A stretch of 60,643 bases of DNA, taken from positions 22,235 to 82,877 of the forward strand of contig NZ_PENZ01000015.1 in the NCBI RefSeq assembly GCF_003144395.1. Reading direction: 5' to 3'. Under the pieces are notes generated by a model. That model saw nothing but the letters and a program-made list of their open reading frames with translations, was not told the DNA's origin and did no database searches. Shown here piece after piece: positions 1 to 11,607 of this stretch; positions within the stretch are counted from its first letter, which is position 1, and each line of letters opens with the position of its first letter. Source of the DNA: Proteus faecis. GTDB lineage: Bacteria; Pseudomonadota; Gammaproteobacteria; Enterobacterales; Enterobacteriaceae. The translations under genes and the position numbers were made by a program.

Positions 1-6
1 TCTAAA

Positions 7-99
7 TGGCGGTGAGAGAGGGATTCGAACCCTCGATGCAGCTTTTGACCGCATACTCCCTTAGCAGGGGAGCGCCTTCAGCCTCTCGGCCATCTCACC
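7..99 (-). tRNA. serV: tRNA-Ser(GCU)
   Basis: On the minus strand the sequence folds as a long-variable-arm tRNA. The acceptor stem pairs GGTGAGA with TCTCACC, followed by discriminator G and an encoded CCA. The anticodon stem CTCCC/GGGAG encloses the loop CTGCTAA, giving anticodon GCU. The T arm carries GGTTCGAATCC. Length (93 nt) and the extra arm fit tRNA-Ser. It lies downstream of csrA, as serV does in E. coli; the symbol rests on that synteny. Confidence 0.96.
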
Positions 100-489
100 A
101 TATTTAGAACCACTCGAAGAAGTTCTTACTGAACATCTCGTCTCTGTGTGGCGCACATATTACTTTCTCAGCCTAAGAAGTCAAACAATTTTTCTCAACT
201 TTTTACGAATATAGGTTTGTTTGAACACTTCACAAACAAACTGATGCGTTTATCATCAAGATTGGCTAAAAAAGTCCTAAACACAATGATATCGCTGATG
301 AAAAATCATTCAAGTATTTTATTCTCTTAGTTAATAAATTCATTCACACATCAAATAATTATGAATCGAATGATTAGAGGTAAAAAGAGTTTCAATTCTG
401 TCAATCAGAATAAACGGATAGTGTAATAATAAATACAGCTCAAGGAGAGCGAAGATAGGAACAAAGAAGGGAATCAAAAGTCATATAAA
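100..489. other. intergenic stretch between serV and csrA, no gene seen
   Basis: This is AT-rich DNA with only short open frames lacking plausible ribosome binding sites or codon bias. I see no tRNA, repeat or convincing small RNA in it. The serV promoter should lie within its left part (minus-strand transcription), but I could not place it. Confidence 0.6.
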
Positions 490-526
490 GAGAAAAGCGC
501 CCAAACCCGGCAAAAGTGTGGACGCT
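490..526 (-). terminator. probable csrA terminator
   Basis: On the minus strand, AGCGTCC pairs with GGGCGCT (one G-U pair) across a loop of 17 nt and is followed by TTTTCTCTTT. It lies just after the csrA stop codon. The long loop makes it a moderate-quality intrinsic terminator. Confidence 0.5.
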
Positions 527-563
527 CACGAATGAATTGTGACTAACTAAAATAGGAATTAAT

Positions 564-752
564 TTAGTAGTTATCAGTAGGCTGAGTTTTCTCGGCCTGA
601 ATTCGTTGATAGATCTCTTCACGATGGACAGATACTTCTTTAGGTGCGTTTACGCCAATCCGTACCTGATTACCTTTAACCCCTAAAACGGTTACGGTCA
701 CATCATCGCCTATCATAAGCGTTTCACCAACTCGACGAGTTAGAATAAGCAT
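564..752 (-). CDS. csrA: carbon storage regulator CsrA
   Basis: This 62-residue protein starts [12 protein letters not shown] and matches CsrA along its whole length (61 residues in E. coli). CsrA is a dimeric RNA-binding protein that binds GGA motifs in leaders of target mRNAs and alters translation and stability, controlling glycogen, motility and biofilm. The N-terminal beta strand with Leu4/Arg6/Arg7 and the conserved segment [19 protein letters not shown] carry the RNA-binding face. AAGGAG lies six bases before the ATG. It sits between alaS and tRNA-Ser, as in E. coli. Confidence 0.98.
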
Positions 753-917
753 TCTTTGCTCCTTGAAAATTTACAAGAGTCGGGTCTCTAGAATTTCCCG
801 GCCATTATCCATCATACATTGTCAATTCGTATAACCCTTATTTATCACAAGTAACTCATACTTCATAACAAAATATAAATTTAGTGATTGATTATTTAAC
901 GGATTAACAATATCTCA

Positions 918-956
918 ATAAGGCGTTATCCCTATAAAAAACAGAGACAACGCCTT
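918..956. terminator. hairpin downstream of alaS
   Basis: Arms AAGGCGTT (+) and AACGCC TT flank a loop of about 20 bases. The plus strand continues with a run of T, and the minus strand, which carries the alaS transcript, continues with a weaker T-rich ATTG. It probably terminates alaS. The T tract is stronger for plus-strand transcription. Confidence 0.5.
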
Positions 957-974
957 TTTTCAGGTTTCTATCGC

Positions 975-3602
975 TTACAGATGCGATTCAACCCACTCGT
1001 CAACACTTGCCAAAGCAGCTGGTAAAGCTTCAACGTCAGTACCACCAGCTTGAGCCATATCAGGGCGACCGCCACCTTTACCGCCAATTTGCTGTGCTAC
1101 AAAACTAATTAGCTCACCTGCTTTAACTTTAGCAGTTAAATCTTTAGTGACCCCAACAATTAAGCTCACTTTACCATCAGAAATAGTGGAAAGCACAATA
1201 ATTGCAGAACCTAATTGATTTTTTAAATCGTCAACCATTGTTCTTAACATTTTTGGCTCAACACCATTAAGCTCACGAACTAAAAGTTTGATACCTTTCA
1301 CGTTTTTAGCCTGACTACCTAAAGAGGAACTCTCTTGGGCAGCTTGCTGATCTTTTAGTTGTTGGAGTTCTTTTTCTAATAAACGATATTTTTCTTGGAC
1401 TGTTTTGATTCTTTCGACCAAGTTTGTTCCATCGCTTTTTAGAACTTGTGCAACAAGAGAGATAAGATCTGATTGCTCATGAATACTCTCAATTGCTGTA
1501 ATACCAGTAATTGCCTCAATACGACGAATACCAGCTGCAGTACCTGACTCACTGACAATGCGGAATAAACCAATATCCCCCGTTCTAGAAGCGTGAGTAC
1601 CACCACAAAGCTCAGTAGAGAAGTCACCCATTGTTAAAACACGAACTCGTTCGTCGTATTTTTCACCAAAGAGTGCCATCGCACCTTTTTCTTTCGCATC
1701 TTCAAGATCCATTAACTCAGTGACAACTGGTGAGTTAAGTCGGATTTGCGCATTGACAATATCTTCAATTTTTCGTAATTGTTCTGGTTTAACTGCTTCA
1801 AAATGAGAAAAGTCAAAACGCAGATATTTATCATTAACTAAAGAGCCTTTTTGAGTAACATGCGTACCCAGAACTTGGCGCAATGCTGCGTGCAATAAGT
1901 GCGTCGCAGAGTGATTTAAACGAATAGCATCACGGCGAGCAATATCGATAGTGGCATTAATTTTATGGTTAACAATAAATGACCCTACGTTAACTTTACC
2001 AATATGACCAATAGCTTTACCGTATTTTTGCGTATCTGTGACTTCAAACAGGCTATCTTTACCTGTTAAAACACCTTTATCACCAACTTGTCCACCAGAC
2101 TCTGCATAGAATGCCGTTTTATTTAAGAAGATAATACCTTCTTCGCCTGCTTTCAATTCAGTGACAGCTTGTCCATTATGGAAAATAGCGGTGATTGTGC
2201 CTTGCTGTTCATCATGATCATAACCAGAGAACTCACTACGGCTATCCACTTTGATTAAACTGTTATAGTCAGTACCAAAACCACTAGATTCACGAGCACG
2301 TTTACGCTGCTCTTCCATCGCAACATCAAAGCCTTTTTCATCAACTTTGATATTTCTTTCACGACAAACATCGGCAGTTAAATCAAGAGGGAAACCATAA
2401 GTATCATAAAGACGGAAAGCTGTTTCACCTGGAAGAACGTCATCTGTTAAGTTAGCAAGTTCTTCATCTAATAATTGAAGACCGCGTTCTAATGTGCGAG
2501 CAAATTGCTCTTCTTCCGTTTTTAATACTTTTTCAACGATAGCTTGTTGACGTTTTAATTCTTCACCAGCCTCTGCCATAACTTCAATTAATGGAGCGAC
2601 TAACTTATAGAAGAAAGTATCTTTTGCACCAAGCATATAACCATGACGTACTGCACGACGAATAATACGACGCAATACGTATCCACGGCCCTCATTAGAA
2701 GGGATCACACCATCGCCAACAAGGAATGAACAAGAACGAATGTGGTCTGCAATAACGCGTAATGATTTATTACTTAAATCCGATGCATTAGTTACTTTAG
2801 CAACTGATTCAATTAATGAACGGAATAAATCAATATCATAGTTAGAATTTACATGCTGTAAAACAGCTGTAATACGCTCTAAGCCCATCCCCGTATCAAC
2901 AGAAGGTTTTGGTAGCGGATCCATTGTACCGTCTGACTTACGGTTAAATTGCATAAAGACGATATTCCAGATCTCAATATAGCGATCGCCGTCTTCTTCT
3001 GGTGACCCTGGAGGTCCCCCCCAAATGTGGTCACCATGATCATAAAATATTTCAGTACAAGGTCCACAAGGGCCTGTATCCCCCATTTGCCAGAAGTTAT
3101 CTGATGCAAATGGTGCGCCTTTGTTATCACCAATACGGATTATTCTTTCTGCTGGAATACCAATTTCTTTATTCCAAATATCATAAGCTTCATCATCTGT
3201 GGCATATACCGTTACCCAAAGTCTTTCTTTAGGTAGATTGAACCACTCTTCGCTTGTTAATAATTCCCAAGCAAAATTGATTGCATCATGTTTGAAATAG
3301 TCACCAAAACTAAAATTACCTAGCATTTCAAAAAAGGTATGGTGACGAGCGGTATAACCCACATTTTCTAAATCGTTATGTTTACCACCAGCGCGCACAC
3401 AGCGTTGCGCGGTTGTCGCTCGGGAATAAGGTCTATTATCCAATCCAAGAAATACATCTTTGAATTGGTTCATCCCTGCGTTTGTAAACAGCAATGTTGG
3501 ATCGTTATTTGGAACCAAAGAACTGCTAGGTACTATTTGATGTCCTTTAGTATGAAAAAAGTCGAGAAACGCCTGACGGATCTCAGCGGTGCTTTTGCTC
3601 AT
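975..3602 (-). CDS. alaS: alanine--tRNA ligase
   Basis: AlaRS charges tRNA-Ala and clears mischarged Ser/Gly-tRNA. At 875 residues it has the usual bacterial length (876 in E. coli). The N-terminal class II catalytic domain begins [13 protein letters not shown] and contains RTT (about 61-65) and [19 protein letters not shown]. The editing domain has the zinc-type pair HSATHLLH and CGGTH. The C-terminal domain ends in [15 protein letters not shown]. The start ATG follows GGGA. In E. coli the upstream neighbours are recA and recX; here recX is absent and 900 bp of AT-rich DNA separates alaS from recA. Confidence 0.98.
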   Translation of the reverse strand: MSKSTAEIRQAFLDFFHTKGHQIVPSSSLVPNNDPTLLFTNAGMNQFKDVFLGLDNRPYSRATTAQRCVRAGGKHNDLENVGYTARHHTFFEMLGNFSFGDYFKHDAINFAWELLTSEEWFNLPKERLWVTVYATDDEAYDIWNKEIGIPAERIIRIGDNKGAPFASDNFWQMGDTGPCGPCTEIFYDHGDHIWGGPPGSPEEDGDRYIEIWNIVFMQFNRKSDGTMDPLPKPSVDTGMGLERITAVLQHVNSNYDIDLFRSLIESVAKVTNASDLSNKSLRVIADHIRSCSFLVGDGVIPSNEGRGYVLRRIIRRAVRHGYMLGAKDTFFYKLVAPLIEVMAEAGEELKRQQAIVEKVLKTEEEQFARTLERGLQLLDEELANLTDDVLPGETAFRLYDTYGFPLDLTADVCRERNIKVDEKGFDVAMEEQRKRARESSGFGTDYNSLIKVDSRSEFSGYDHDEQQGTITAIFHNGQAVTELKAGEEGIIFLNKTAFYAESGGQVGDKGVLTGKDSLFEVTDTQKYGKAIGHIGKVNVGSFIVNHKINATIDIARRDAIRLNHSATHLLHAALRQVLGTHVTQKGSLVNDKYLRFDFSHFEAVKPEQLRKIEDIVNAQIRLNSPVVTELMDLEDAKEKGAMALFGEKYDERVRVLTMGDFSTELCGGTHASRTGDIGLFRIVSESGTAAGIRRIEAITGITAIESIHEQSDLISLVAQVLKSDGTNLVERIKTVQEKYRLLEKELQQLKDQQAAQESSSLGSQAKNVKGIKLLVRELNGVEPKMLRTMVDDLKNQLGSAIIVLSTISDGKVSLIVGVTKDLTAKVKAGELISFVAQQIGGKGGGRPDMAQAGGTDVEALPAALASVDEWVESHL

Positions 3603-4369
3603 AATTATCCCGAAATCAAGCTGGAAAAACAGAAATTAGAAATCTAGTTAGAGGAGGTTTATTATTACCTCTACTTAGCCAACGAATACATAAGTAGGGA
3701 TAAGATAGAATTTCTTCAGTCAGAAGTAAAACCCCCGATAAACTTATTCGTGTTGACATTGTAAATCGTCTAGTTTTTTTCTGAAAGTGGGATTGTTATC
3801 TGAGAATGGGACTTTTCTCTATTTAAGAGCAATTATCTTGGAAAATGTTAGCAACTTAAAGTATTTTCATTTTGTAATTATTAAAAAGTATTTGTTATTA
3901 CTGCTTTTTTATGAGATGACTCGCTATACGTTTTTTTCTTTAAATAATCTCTTTTTCTCATGGCCATTAGTAATAAATACATAAGCACCATTACTTAAAT
4001 AATATATTTATATGGCGATAACTTACTAAAATAAAAGCATTTATTACTACAAAACACAACTTACATCTCAACAAACCTTTAAATATAATTTAAATTAGAT
4101 CCAAATATATTGAAGATATTTATCTTTATATGTCAATTAATTATTATCTGGTGCAACCAGATTATCGTAATGATTCTTATTTCTATTTTTTATTAACAAG
4201 GATATATCACCAAAATTTCACTATATAAAATTTCATATAACTATCAAAAACAAGTTAGTAAAAAATATCGTTATATTAAATAAAGTAGTGTTAAAGGCTA
4301 TTTTTCATGGAAAGAAAACAGAATAAGACTAATTTTAACTCTCTTTTGAATAAAAGATGCAACATATAG
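3603..4369. other. AT-rich gap between alaS and recA where recX is expected
   Basis: About 770 bases of very AT-rich sequence contain no open frame resembling RecX on either strand. The longest open frame here (3787-3984, +) is low-complexity and lacks a good ribosome binding site. A small perfect hairpin (ATCTGGT/ACCAGAT, loop GCA, at 4146-4162) stands out but has no assigned role. The alaS promoter must lie in the left part. In E. coli the order is recA-recX-alaS. Confidence 0.65.
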
Positions 4370-4370
4370 C

Positions 4371-4402
4371 AAAAAGGAAGCCGTTTTAGAGCTTCCTTTA
4401 TT
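4371..4402 (-). terminator. recA terminator
   Basis: On the minus strand, AAAGGAAGC and GCTTCCTTT form a 9-bp stem with a 9-nt loop, followed by TTTTTGC. It lies about 100 bases after the recA stop, so recA appears to be transcribed alone. Confidence 0.75.
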
Positions 4403-4502
4403 AAGTGAGTTAAATCACATTAATTGACTAATGGTTTACAACTACAATAATCGTAATATGTTTTAATACACATTCAATGTGCAATTTAGGCATTGGTAAA
4501 AA

Positions 4503-5573
4503 TTATTTTTCTGTTTCTTCGCTATCTGTAGCGCCATCAGTATCATTAGCAAAATCAGCTGCGCTAGTAAATTCACCAGCATGATTTAATAACATTTCAC
4601 GAAGTTTAGTGTTTAACTCATCGTACATTTCAGGGTGTTCTTTTAGGTAAGTTGTTGCATTGGCTTTACCTTGACCAATTTTCTCACCATTGTAGCTATA
4701 CCATGCGCCAGCTTTCTCTACCAATTTATGTTTCACACCTAAATCAATCAATTCGCCAAAGGTATTGATACCTTCACCATACATAATTTGGAATTCAGCT
4801 TGTTTAAATGGTGCTGCAATTTTATTTTTCACCACTTTAACGCGTGTTTCACTACCAACAACTTCATCACCGTTTTTAACAGAGCCAATGCGACGAATAT
4901 CTAAACGGACAGATGCGTAGAATTTAAGTGCATTACCACCTGTTGTGGTTTCTGGATTACCAAACATAACACCGATTTTCATTCGAATTTGGTTGATGAA
5001 AATAAGCAACGTGTTGGAATTCTTCAAGTTACCCGCTAATTTACGCATAGCCTGGCTCATCATACGAGCAGCTAAACCAACGTGTGAATCACCAATCTCA
5101 CCTTCAATTTCTGCTTTTGGTGTTAAAGCAGCAACGGAGTCAACAACGATAACATCAACAGCACCAGAGCGAGATAACGCATCACAAATTTCTAGGGCTT
5201 GTTCACCAGTATCAGGCTGAGAACACAGCAAGTTATCAATATCTACGCCTAGTTTTTGAGCATAGATAGGATCTAATGCGTGCTCAGCATCGATGAATGC
5301 ACAAATTTTGCCTTCACGTTGAGCAGCTGCGATAACTTGTAGTGTTAATGTTGTTTTACCAGAAGATTCTGGGCCATAGATTTCAACAATACGGCCGCGT
5401 GGTAAACCACCAGCACCTAAAGCAACGTCTAATGATAAAGAACCAGTAGAGATGGTTTCAACGTTCATGGAACGATCTTCGCCCAGACGCATGATAGACC
5501 CTTTACCAAATTGCTTTTCAATTTGACCAAGTGCTGCGGCCAATGCTTTTTGCTTGTTTTCATCAATAGCCAT
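4503..5573 (-). CDS. recA: recombinase A, SOS co-protease
   Basis: RecA forms filaments on single-stranded DNA, drives strand exchange, and stimulates LexA self-cleavage. The chosen start gives 356 residues beginning [20 protein letters not shown], as in E. coli. It follows GGGAG at a good distance, whereas an upstream in-frame ATG nine codons earlier has no family support. Walker A is GPESSGKTT near residue 66. The L1/L2 region includes [17 protein letters not shown]. The acidic C-terminus ([13 protein letters not shown]) is typical of the autoregulatory tail. A LexA box and a sigma70 promoter precede it. No recX follows it. Confidence 0.98.
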   Translation of the reverse strand: MAIDENKQKALAAALGQIEKQFGKGSIMRLGEDRSMNVETISTGSLSLDVALGAGGLPRGRIVEIYGPESSGKTTLTLQVIAAAQREGKICAFIDAEHALDPIYAQKLGVDIDNLLCSQPDTGEQALEICDALSRSGAVDVIVVDSVAALTPKAEIEGEIGDSHVGLAARMMSQAMRKLAGNLKNSNTLLIFINQIRMKIGVMFGNPETTTGGNALKFYASVRLDIRRIGSVKNGDEVVGSETRVKVVKNKIAAPFKQAEFQIMYGEGINTFGELIDLGVKHKLVEKAGAWYSYNGEKIGQGKANATTYLKEHPEMYDELNTKLREMLLNHAGEFTSAADFANDTDGATDSEETEK

Positions 5574-5651
5574 GTTATCTCCCTCTGGGCAGTGAAGCAT
5601 AAAAATGGGTCACTACCATTAAAACGTATATGATTTTGCTTGTTGAAACTC

Positions 5652-5679
5652 ATTATACTGTATAATCATACAGTATCAA
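5652..5679 (-). promoter_or_regulatory. recA promoter
   Basis: On the minus strand, TTGATA and a perfect TATAAT are separated by 16 bases. The arrangement matches the E. coli recA promoter, with the LexA box filling the spacer. The -35 hexamer abuts the pncC stop codon. Confidence 0.9.
5656..5675. promoter_or_regulatory. LexA (SOS) box of recA
   Basis: TACTGTATAATCATACAGTA fits the SOS consensus CTGT-N8-ACAG and is nearly palindromic. It overlaps both promoter hexamers of recA, so LexA binding would block RNA polymerase. Differs from the E. coli recA operator only in the centre. Confidence 0.93.
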
Positions 5680-5680
5680 G

Positions 5681-6187
5681 TTAATTATTAATAATTTCTT
5701 TAAGAATTGATTTTAAAGAAAAAATAACAGATTCAGCTCTTATTTGATCTCGAGAACCACTAAATATACAGTGTGTTGCCGTAGTTTGAATACCTGTTGA
5801 TGTTTTCATTGCAAAGCCAAACCAAACTAAACCAACGGGTTTTTCTTCACTACCACCACCGGGGCCTGCAATACCGCTAACAGACACTGCAAAATCTGCA
5901 TTAGCTTTTATCAGCGCCCCTTTAGCCATTTGACGAACAACCTCCTCACTCACCGCACCATATTTAAGCAAAGTTTGTTCATCAACACCTATCATTTCAT
6001 GCTTTGCTTCATTGCTATATGTTACAAAGCCACGCTGATAATATTCAGAGCTTCCTGCAATATCAGTGATAACTTTCGCAATCCATCCGCCAGTGCAAGA
6101 TTCAGCCGTTGTTATCGTACGCTTCTTTTCAAGTAATGCTTTACCCATTTCAATACTTAGGCGGGTCATTTCATCGTCATTTATCAT
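5681..6187 (-). CDS. pncC: nicotinamide-nucleotide amidohydrolase PncC
   Basis: PncC deamidates NMN to nicotinate mononucleotide in pyridine nucleotide salvage. The 168-residue protein is the stand-alone C-terminal domain of the CinA family. It shows the N-terminal motif TTAESCTGGWIAKVITDIAG, the segment GFVTYSNEAK, and SVSGIAGPGGGSEEKPVG, which form the active-site pocket. It sits directly upstream of recA in the same orientation, as in E. coli. Formerly ygaD. Confidence 0.93.
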   Translation of the reverse strand: MINDDEMTRLSIEMGKALLEKKRTITTAESCTGGWIAKVITDIAGSSEYYQRGFVTYSNEAKHEMIGVDEQTLLKYGAVSEEVVRQMAKGALIKANADFAVSVSGIAGPGGGSEEKPVGLVWFGFAMKTSTGIQTTATHCIFSGSRDQIRAESVIFSLKSILKEIINN

Positions 6188-6223
6188 TAAGGTTCATCTA
6201 ACCTCTATTATAAATCTCACTGT

Positions 6224-7423
6224 TTAAGATTTCTTCCTAGTGCAATCCCATAACCATAGACCACCAATTGCTAGGGCAAAAATAGCCCCAAAGCCTATTC
6301 CGATAGCAACAACAGAGACACCAATGCTTGTAACCAGTGAGAATAAACCAAGCATTAATAACATTGCTGTATTTTCACCGAGATTTTGTACAGCGATAGC
6401 ATTACCAGCACCAACACTGTGCTTTCCTTTGTCTTGTAATAACGCATTCAATGGCACGACAAAGAAGCCACCAAAAACACCGATGATGATAAGAATTAAG
6501 TAGGATGGAATAATTGAGGTTTGCAATGAGAAATAAACAACACCAAGACCAATTAAAATACCCGCAGGCATACAGCGACGTACTGTTTTCAGAGTCACAA
6601 ATTTAGCAGCTAATCCGGCACCGACCACAATACCAATAGCAACCATCGCATTTAATACAGTCGGGGTTGTATTATCAGTCATACCTAGAGCAATAGGTAC
6701 CCACTGCACAAGTAAAAAGCGCAATGTTACTCCCGCTCCCCAAAACATGCTGGTTCCTACTAAAGAAAAGCGACTTTCTTTATCAGCCCATAAAGTTCGT
6801 GTAGCCTCAAGAAACTGTGTAAACATTTTTTTAATGTTCCAACCACGACCAATTTGAGCAGCTGATAATTTAGGTATACCAAAGTTAACAAATACCGCTA
6901 AACCATACATTGCAGCACAAACACCTAATGCAAAAACAATGCTCCAATCTGAGAGTAAACCACCAATGACGGATCCCAATAAAATAGCCGCAATAGTAGA
7001 AGCTTCCATTAAACCATTTGCTTTAACTAAACGTTCGCCATCGGTTAATTCACCTAAAATGCCATATTTAGCCGGAGAATAAACAGCGGCACCAATTCCA
7101 ACGAGGGCATAACCAAGAAAAGGATCAGAGCCAACGCAGATAAGAAATGCACCTACAAATTTTAACAGATTACCACTGAGCATTACCCTACCTTTAGGAT
7201 TACGATCAGCAAACTGTCCTACAAAAGGAGCTAAAAGAATAAAAGCCAGCACAAAGACCATCTGTAAAACAGGTTGGCTCCACTCTGGATACAGTGAAGA
7301 TTTAAACTGCGCAAGAATGGCAAATAGTAAGGCATTATCGGCAAAAGCAGAAAGAAATTGCGATAAAAGAACCGCTTTCATTCCCCTACTCATTAAAGGA
7401 GGCTGGCTAATATTCTCTGGCAT
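6224..7423 (-). CDS. lplT: lysophospholipid transporter LplT
   Basis: LplT is a major facilitator superfamily protein of the inner membrane that flips lysophospholipids inward, where Aas re-acylates them. The 399 residues (397 in E. coli) hold about twelve hydrophobic helices, the MFS loop motif [13 protein letters not shown] near residue 70, and conserved [14 protein letters not shown]. Its ATG overlaps the aas stop codon by one base (TAATG), so the two are translationally coupled. It is the second gene of the aas-lplT pair. Confidence 0.95.
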   Translation of the reverse strand: MPENISQPPLMSRGMKAVLLSQFLSAFADNALLFAILAQFKSSLYPEWSQPVLQMVFVLAFILLAPFVGQFADRNPKGRVMLSGNLLKFVGAFLICVGSDPFLGYALVGIGAAVYSPAKYGILGELTDGERLVKANGLMEASTIAAILLGSVIGGLLSDWSIVFALGVCAAMYGLAVFVNFGIPKLSAAQIGRGWNIKKMFTQFLEATRTLWADKESRFSLVGTSMFWGAGVTLRFLLVQWVPIALGMTDNTTPTVLNAMVAIGIVVGAGLAAKFVTLKTVRRCMPAGILIGLGVVYFSLQTSIIPSYLILIIIGVFGGFFVVPLNALLQDKGKHSVGAGNAIAVQNLGENTAMLLMLGLFSLVTSIGVSVVAIGIGFGAIFALAIGGLWLWDCTRKKS

Positions 7424-9588
7424 TAATTATTTTCCTGTTCAGCTAGTTTCTTCAATGAAACAAAATCCGTTTTTCCACTTCCTAAGACAGGAATCTCTTT
7501 GATAAAACGAATGTCTTTTGGTACAGCGATTTCGGCAATACCTTCAGATTTTGCCAGTGTTGATAATACACTACGATCTAATTGTTTATCTGTTGTAAAA
7601 AGAACTAATGATTCACCTCGGCGTTTATCACTTATTGATACAACCGCATGCTCACCTTGAGATGCTTTACGTGCAAGTTGCTCAACACCTTCGAGAGAAA
7701 CCATTTCACCAGCAATTTTTGCAAAGCGTTTAACACGCCCTTTAATTGTACAGAAACCTTCACTATCGATAGCAACAATATCACCAGTGTCGTACCAACC
7801 TTCCTCATCAATGCCTTCAGCATTAGCTGCGACTGGGGCTTCCAATTTTTCAGGGGATTCTACTCGTAAGTACCCCATCATTACATTAGGGCCACGTAGT
7901 TGTAGTCTACCGCCATCAGTAATACCATTCATTGGAATTAAACGCCCTTCCATACCAGGTAACAAACGCCCTACTGTATGAGCTTTAGCACTCATAGGCA
8001 CGTTGATTGACACAACTGGTGCACATTCTGTTACGCCATAACCTTCTAAAATACGAATACCAAATTTCTCTTGCCATAAAACACGTGTTGATTCAGAGAG
8101 TTTTTCAGCCCCAGCAACCACATATCTCACTCTGGCAAAATCATAAGGATGAGCAAATTTTCCGTAGTTTCCTAAAAAGGTTGATGTTCCAAATAACACT
8201 GTACAGTTTTGGTCATAGACTAATTCGGGTACAACTCGATAGTGTAACGGACTGGGATAAAGAAAAACGCGTGCACCCAAACAAATTGGGGTTAGCAAGC
8301 AAGCGGTTAAACCAAATGCATGGAATAACGGCAATGCTGACATAAATTTATCTTTTGGCGAAAAATCAGCAATAGCACGAATTTGATCAACGTTAGCCAA
8401 TAAGCTTGAATGGCTATGAACAACGCCTTTGGGCGTCCCTTCTGAACCTGATGTAAATAGAATAACGGCTGCATCATGTGCATCTTGCGGTAACATCGCT
8501 TTTTGAGGCGTAATGAGATGTTTGAGGATCCAGCGTTTATCTTCACTGGTGACAGTATCTTTTAGATCCTCAAGATAAATCCAATTAGCTTCAGGGGTTT
8601 GCTCAGGAATATGTAATAAATTCCCTTTCTCTAAAAACTGGCGTGATGTAAAGATGGTTTTGATTGATGCGGCTTTCATCGCATTTTGTACACCTAAACT
8701 ACCTGCCGTGTAGTTAAGCATTGCCACAACACGTTGACGCATAGTGGCACCTAATAGTGCAGCTGCAGTTACCGTTGTATTTGGAAGCAGTAAACCTATA
8801 CGCTCTTTCGGCTCCGTGTAGCGTTCAATCAACCGGCTGATCCCTAACGTTTTTTTCAGTAACCCTTGATAAGAGTCTTCTTTTAAGCTGATATCAGAAA
8901 TTAGTGGACTAAATCGGCCATATTGAGACATTGCCTGTAAAAATGCTTCATACAACGTAAGATTAGGACGTGTTTGCATGATGGCTTCCATCATGATGTC
9001 ACGCATCGCTTCACCTGCTAATCGGCGACGCTCAGAAGATTTTTCAGCTTTTGGCATCGGTAAATCAACGGCAGGAAGCACTTTGATAGTGATTTTAGGA
9101 AAGAATTGAGACTTTACTCGTAAACTTTTACGTACTCGTGAAAAATAGCTGAATTCAGCGCCTTCAATTCTAACAGGAACAACTTTAGCGCCTGATTTTG
9201 CGGCAATAAAAGCAGCACCTTCATAAATTTTCATCAAACCATTTGTTACAGTGATCCTTCCTTCTGGGAAGATCACAATTGGACGACCTTTATCCACTTC
9301 TTTAACTAATTGGCGCACAGCCATTGGATTAGCGGGATCTAAAGGTACAATATCAGCATAACGACCTAACCATTTTGTCGTTTTTGCAGAAGCAACAGAG
9401 GTATAAACAGCAAACACGGGATTAATAGGCAGGAATAAACGTAATAATATACCGTCAATAAAAGAAGTATGATTTGGTGTAATTATACATTTTTCATATT
9501 GTGAAAACTGATTAACAAGTCCTTCAATTCTTATTCTAAATAAGAATTTAAATAGTGTTTTAAAAAACGCTATCAACATCATATCCAT
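7423..9588 (-). CDS. aas: bifunctional acyl-ACP synthetase / 2-acyl-GPE acyltransferase
   Basis: Aas re-acylates 2-acyl-glycerophosphoethanolamine using acyl-ACP it makes from free fatty acid and ATP. The 721 residues (719 in E. coli) contain an N-terminal PlsC-type acyltransferase domain with NHTSFIDG and FPEGRIT, and a C-terminal AMP-binding domain with [31 protein letters not shown] and YDTGDIV. Several start codons cluster at the 5' end (ATG GAT ATG ATG); the E. coli protein begins nearer the third, so the true start may be 2-3 codons later. Operon with lplT. Confidence 0.95.
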   Translation of the reverse strand: MDMMLIAFFKTLFKFLFRIRIEGLVNQFSQYEKCIITPNHTSFIDGILLRLFLPINPVFAVYTSVASAKTTKWLGRYADIVPLDPANPMAVRQLVKEVDKGRPIVIFPEGRITVTNGLMKIYEGAAFIAAKSGAKVVPVRIEGAEFSYFSRVRKSLRVKSQFFPKITIKVLPAVDLPMPKAEKSSERRRLAGEAMRDIMMEAIMQTRPNLTLYEAFLQAMSQYGRFSPLISDISLKEDSYQGLLKKTLGISRLIERYTEPKERIGLLLPNTTVTAAALLGATMRQRVVAMLNYTAGSLGVQNAMKAASIKTIFTSRQFLEKGNLLHIPEQTPEANWIYLEDLKDTVTSEDKRWILKHLITPQKAMLPQDAHDAAVILFTSGSEGTPKGVVHSHSSLLANVDQIRAIADFSPKDKFMSALPLFHAFGLTACLLTPICLGARVFLYPSPLHYRVVPELVYDQNCTVLFGTSTFLGNYGKFAHPYDFARVRYVVAGAEKLSESTRVLWQEKFGIRILEGYGVTECAPVVSINVPMSAKAHTVGRLLPGMEGRLIPMNGITDGGRLQLRGPNVMMGYLRVESPEKLEAPVAANAEGIDEEGWYDTGDIVAIDSEGFCTIKGRVKRFAKIAGEMVSLEGVEQLARKASQGEHAVVSISDKRRGESLVLFTTDKQLDRSVLSTLAKSEGIAEIAVPKDIRFIKEIPVLGSGKTDFVSLKKLAEQENN

Positions 9589-9685
9589 ATCTCATTTTGC
9601 TATAATTAGCCTTACTATAAATAGGATGTGATGAAAATAAAATAGATCTTCCCTGTTTTATCCTTTATATCAGACGACTTCTTAA

Positions 9686-10216
9686 TTATTTCATGAGTTT
9701 TGCGAGAATTACCTCAATAATTTCGTTTATAGATAATCCCGCATCGACAATGATATCAGCACATTGTAAATATAAAGGTTCACGTTTAACCAAAACGTCA
9801 TTCATTTCTGAAACTAACGTTTTACCCGTCAAACTTGGTCTTTGTGCTTCATTCGGATCTTGAGATAAACGCTCAACTAAAGTTTCAACAGACGCCTGTA
9901 AATAAATAATAACACCTGAAGATTTCATATAATCACGATTTTGTTCTGCTAAAATCATGCCCCCACCCGTTGAGATAACTTGATTAGGTTGGCTAACTTG
10001 GATTAGTGCTTCTGATTCAATTTGACGAAAAAAATCCCAACCTTTTTCTTGAACCATTAAAGATATAGTTTGTTGATATTTTTGAGTTACCCAATCATCA
10101 GTATCAATAAATCTATAATTTAAAGTGAGGGAAAGTGCCTTACCTACTGTTGTTTTCCCTGCACCTCTAGGCCCAATAAGGTAAATTGTACTATCCATAA
10201 AATGCACTATCTCCAT
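9686..10216 (-). CDS. aroL: shikimate kinase (AroL type)
   Basis: Shikimate kinase phosphorylates shikimate with ATP, the fifth step of the chorismate pathway. Walker A is GPRGAGKTT; shikimate contacts are DTDDW, FRQIES and STGGGM; the lid is RPSLTGK. LIGPRGAGKTT resembles AroL more than AroK. The first ATG has AAGGGA seven bases upstream. A second in-frame ATG at 10198 fits the E. coli N-terminus better but has a weaker site (GGAG at 12 bases), so the six-residue extension may be real. No aroB neighbour, which also favours AroL. Confidence 0.87.
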   Translation of the reverse strand: MEIVHFMDSTIYLIGPRGAGKTTVGKALSLTLNYRFIDTDDWVTQKYQQTISLMVQEKGWDFFRQIESEALIQVSQPNQVISTGGGMILAEQNRDYMKSSGVIIYLQASVETLVERLSQDPNEAQRPSLTGKTLVSEMNDVLVKREPLYLQCADIIVDAGLSINEIIEVILAKLMK

Positions 10217-10289
10217 AGTGTGTTCCCTTTTAGGGTTGTAATTAAAAGTTTACATGCTGTAAAGTATAAAACATCATACCTGATGTAAC

Positions 10290-10326
10290 AAAAAAATAAA
10301 GCCACACTTTAGAAAGTATGGCTTAT
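10290..10326 (-). terminator. proBA terminator
   Basis: On the minus strand, AAGCCATACTTT pairs with AAAGTGTGGCTT (one G-U) across a two-base gap, followed by TATTTTTTTG. It lies just after the proA stop codon. Confidence 0.8.
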
Positions 10327-10342
10327 TTCGTCATCTTAATAA

Positions 10343-11596
10343 TTAGCTACGAATTGTATTATCACCGTAACCAATCCATTTATAGGTCGTTAATGCATCT
10401 AAACCCATCGGGCCTCTAGCATGTAGTTTCTGTGTACTAACAGCAACCTCAGCACCTAAACCGAATTGTCCACCATCAGTAAAACGCGTGCTTGCATTAA
10501 CATACACAGCTGCAGAATCAACTTGACGAACAAAACGATCAGCATTAGAGATAGATTGCGTTAAAATAGCGTCAGAGTGCGCAGTACCATAACGACGAAT
10601 ATGACTAATTGCCTCCGTTAATCCACTCACTACTTCAACATTTAAATCAAGTGACAACCATTCATCGCAATAATCAGCATCTTTCACATCAACTACAGTA
10701 GCTCCGCCTTTTTTCAGCCCTACCAATGCTTTCTCACTTGAATGCAAAGTTACCTTTTGAGTAGCCATGGCATCACTTAACTGTGGCAAAAATAGATCTG
10801 CAATATTTTCGTGTACTAAAAGTGTTTCTAACGAGTTACATGCACTAGGACGTTGTACTTTTGCATTTATGATAACCGTTAATGCTTTTTCTAAATCAGC
10901 ACTTTCATCAACAAAAGTATGACAAACACCGATACCACCAGTGATAACTGGAATAGTTGATTGTTCACGGCAAAGTTTATGTAATCCTGCACCACCACGT
11001 GGAATAAGCATATCAATATACTCATCCATTTTTAGCATTTTAGCGACTAACTCACGATCAGGCTTATTGATTGCCTGAATAGCACCGGCAGGAATGCCAC
11101 ATTTTTCTAATGCTTGTTGAATAACAGCCACAACCGCTTGGTTAGTGTGATGGGTTTCTTTTCCACCTCGAAGAATCGCTGCATTACCTGTTTTCAAACA
11201 TAAAGAAGCGACATCAATTGTCACATTAGGGCGAGCTTCATAAATAACTCCCACCACCCCCAATGGCACACGACGACGCTCTAAACGTAAACCGCTATCT
11301 AGCATACGTCCATCAATAACTTGACCCACCGGATCTTCTAAGCGACACACTTGTCGTACATCATCTGCGATTGCTTTTAAGCGTGCAGAATTAAGTAATA
11401 GACGATCAAGCATAGCGGCATTGATATTAGCTTCGCGAGCCGCTTGCATATCTTTTTCATTCGCCGCAAGAATTGAGGCTTCATGTTGTTCTAATAAATC
11501 AGCCATAACTAATAATGCCTGATTTTTTTGCTCTGTTGATAGTTGAGCTAAATGCCAAGAGGCCTCTCTTGCAGATTTACCCATTTGTTCTAACAT
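10343..11596 (-). CDS. proA: gamma-glutamyl phosphate reductase
   Basis: ProA reduces gamma-glutamyl phosphate with NADPH to glutamate semialdehyde, the second step of proline synthesis. The 417 residues match the E. coli length exactly. An aldehyde-dehydrogenase-like fold is indicated by [24 protein letters not shown] (coenzyme region) and the catalytic cysteine in [15 protein letters not shown]. It follows proB after 11 bases in the same orientation and ends at a strong terminator. Confidence 0.97.
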   Translation of the reverse strand: MLEQMGKSAREASWHLAQLSTEQKNQALLVMADLLEQHEASILAANEKDMQAAREANINAAMLDRLLLNSARLKAIADDVRQVCRLEDPVGQVIDGRMLDSGLRLERRRVPLGVVGVIYEARPNVTIDVASLCLKTGNAAILRGGKETHHTNQAVVAVIQQALEKCGIPAGAIQAINKPDRELVAKMLKMDEYIDMLIPRGGAGLHKLCREQSTIPVITGGIGVCHTFVDESADLEKALTVIINAKVQRPSACNSLETLLVHENIADLFLPQLSDAMATQKVTLHSSEKALVGLKKGGATVVDVKDADYCDEWLSLDLNVEVVSGLTEAISHIRRYGTAHSDAILTQSISNADRFVRQVDSAAVYVNASTRFTDGGQFGLGAEVAVSTQKLHARGPMGLDALTTYKWIGYGDNTIRS

Positions 11597-11607
11597 CAGA
11601 AGGCTCC

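Noticed and set aside
148..330. 60-codon plus-strand open frame after tRNA-Ser
   Set aside because: No ribosome binding site, no family resemblance, and AT-rich intergenic composition.
3787..3984. 65-codon open frame in the recA-alaS gap
   Set aside because: Low-complexity, Phe/Leu-rich product typical of chance frames in AT-rich DNA; no similarity to RecX.
4146..4162. Small hairpin in the recA-alaS gap as a possible riboswitch or small RNA
   Set aside because: Isolated 7-bp stem, no T tract, no further structure, no adjacent gene it could control.
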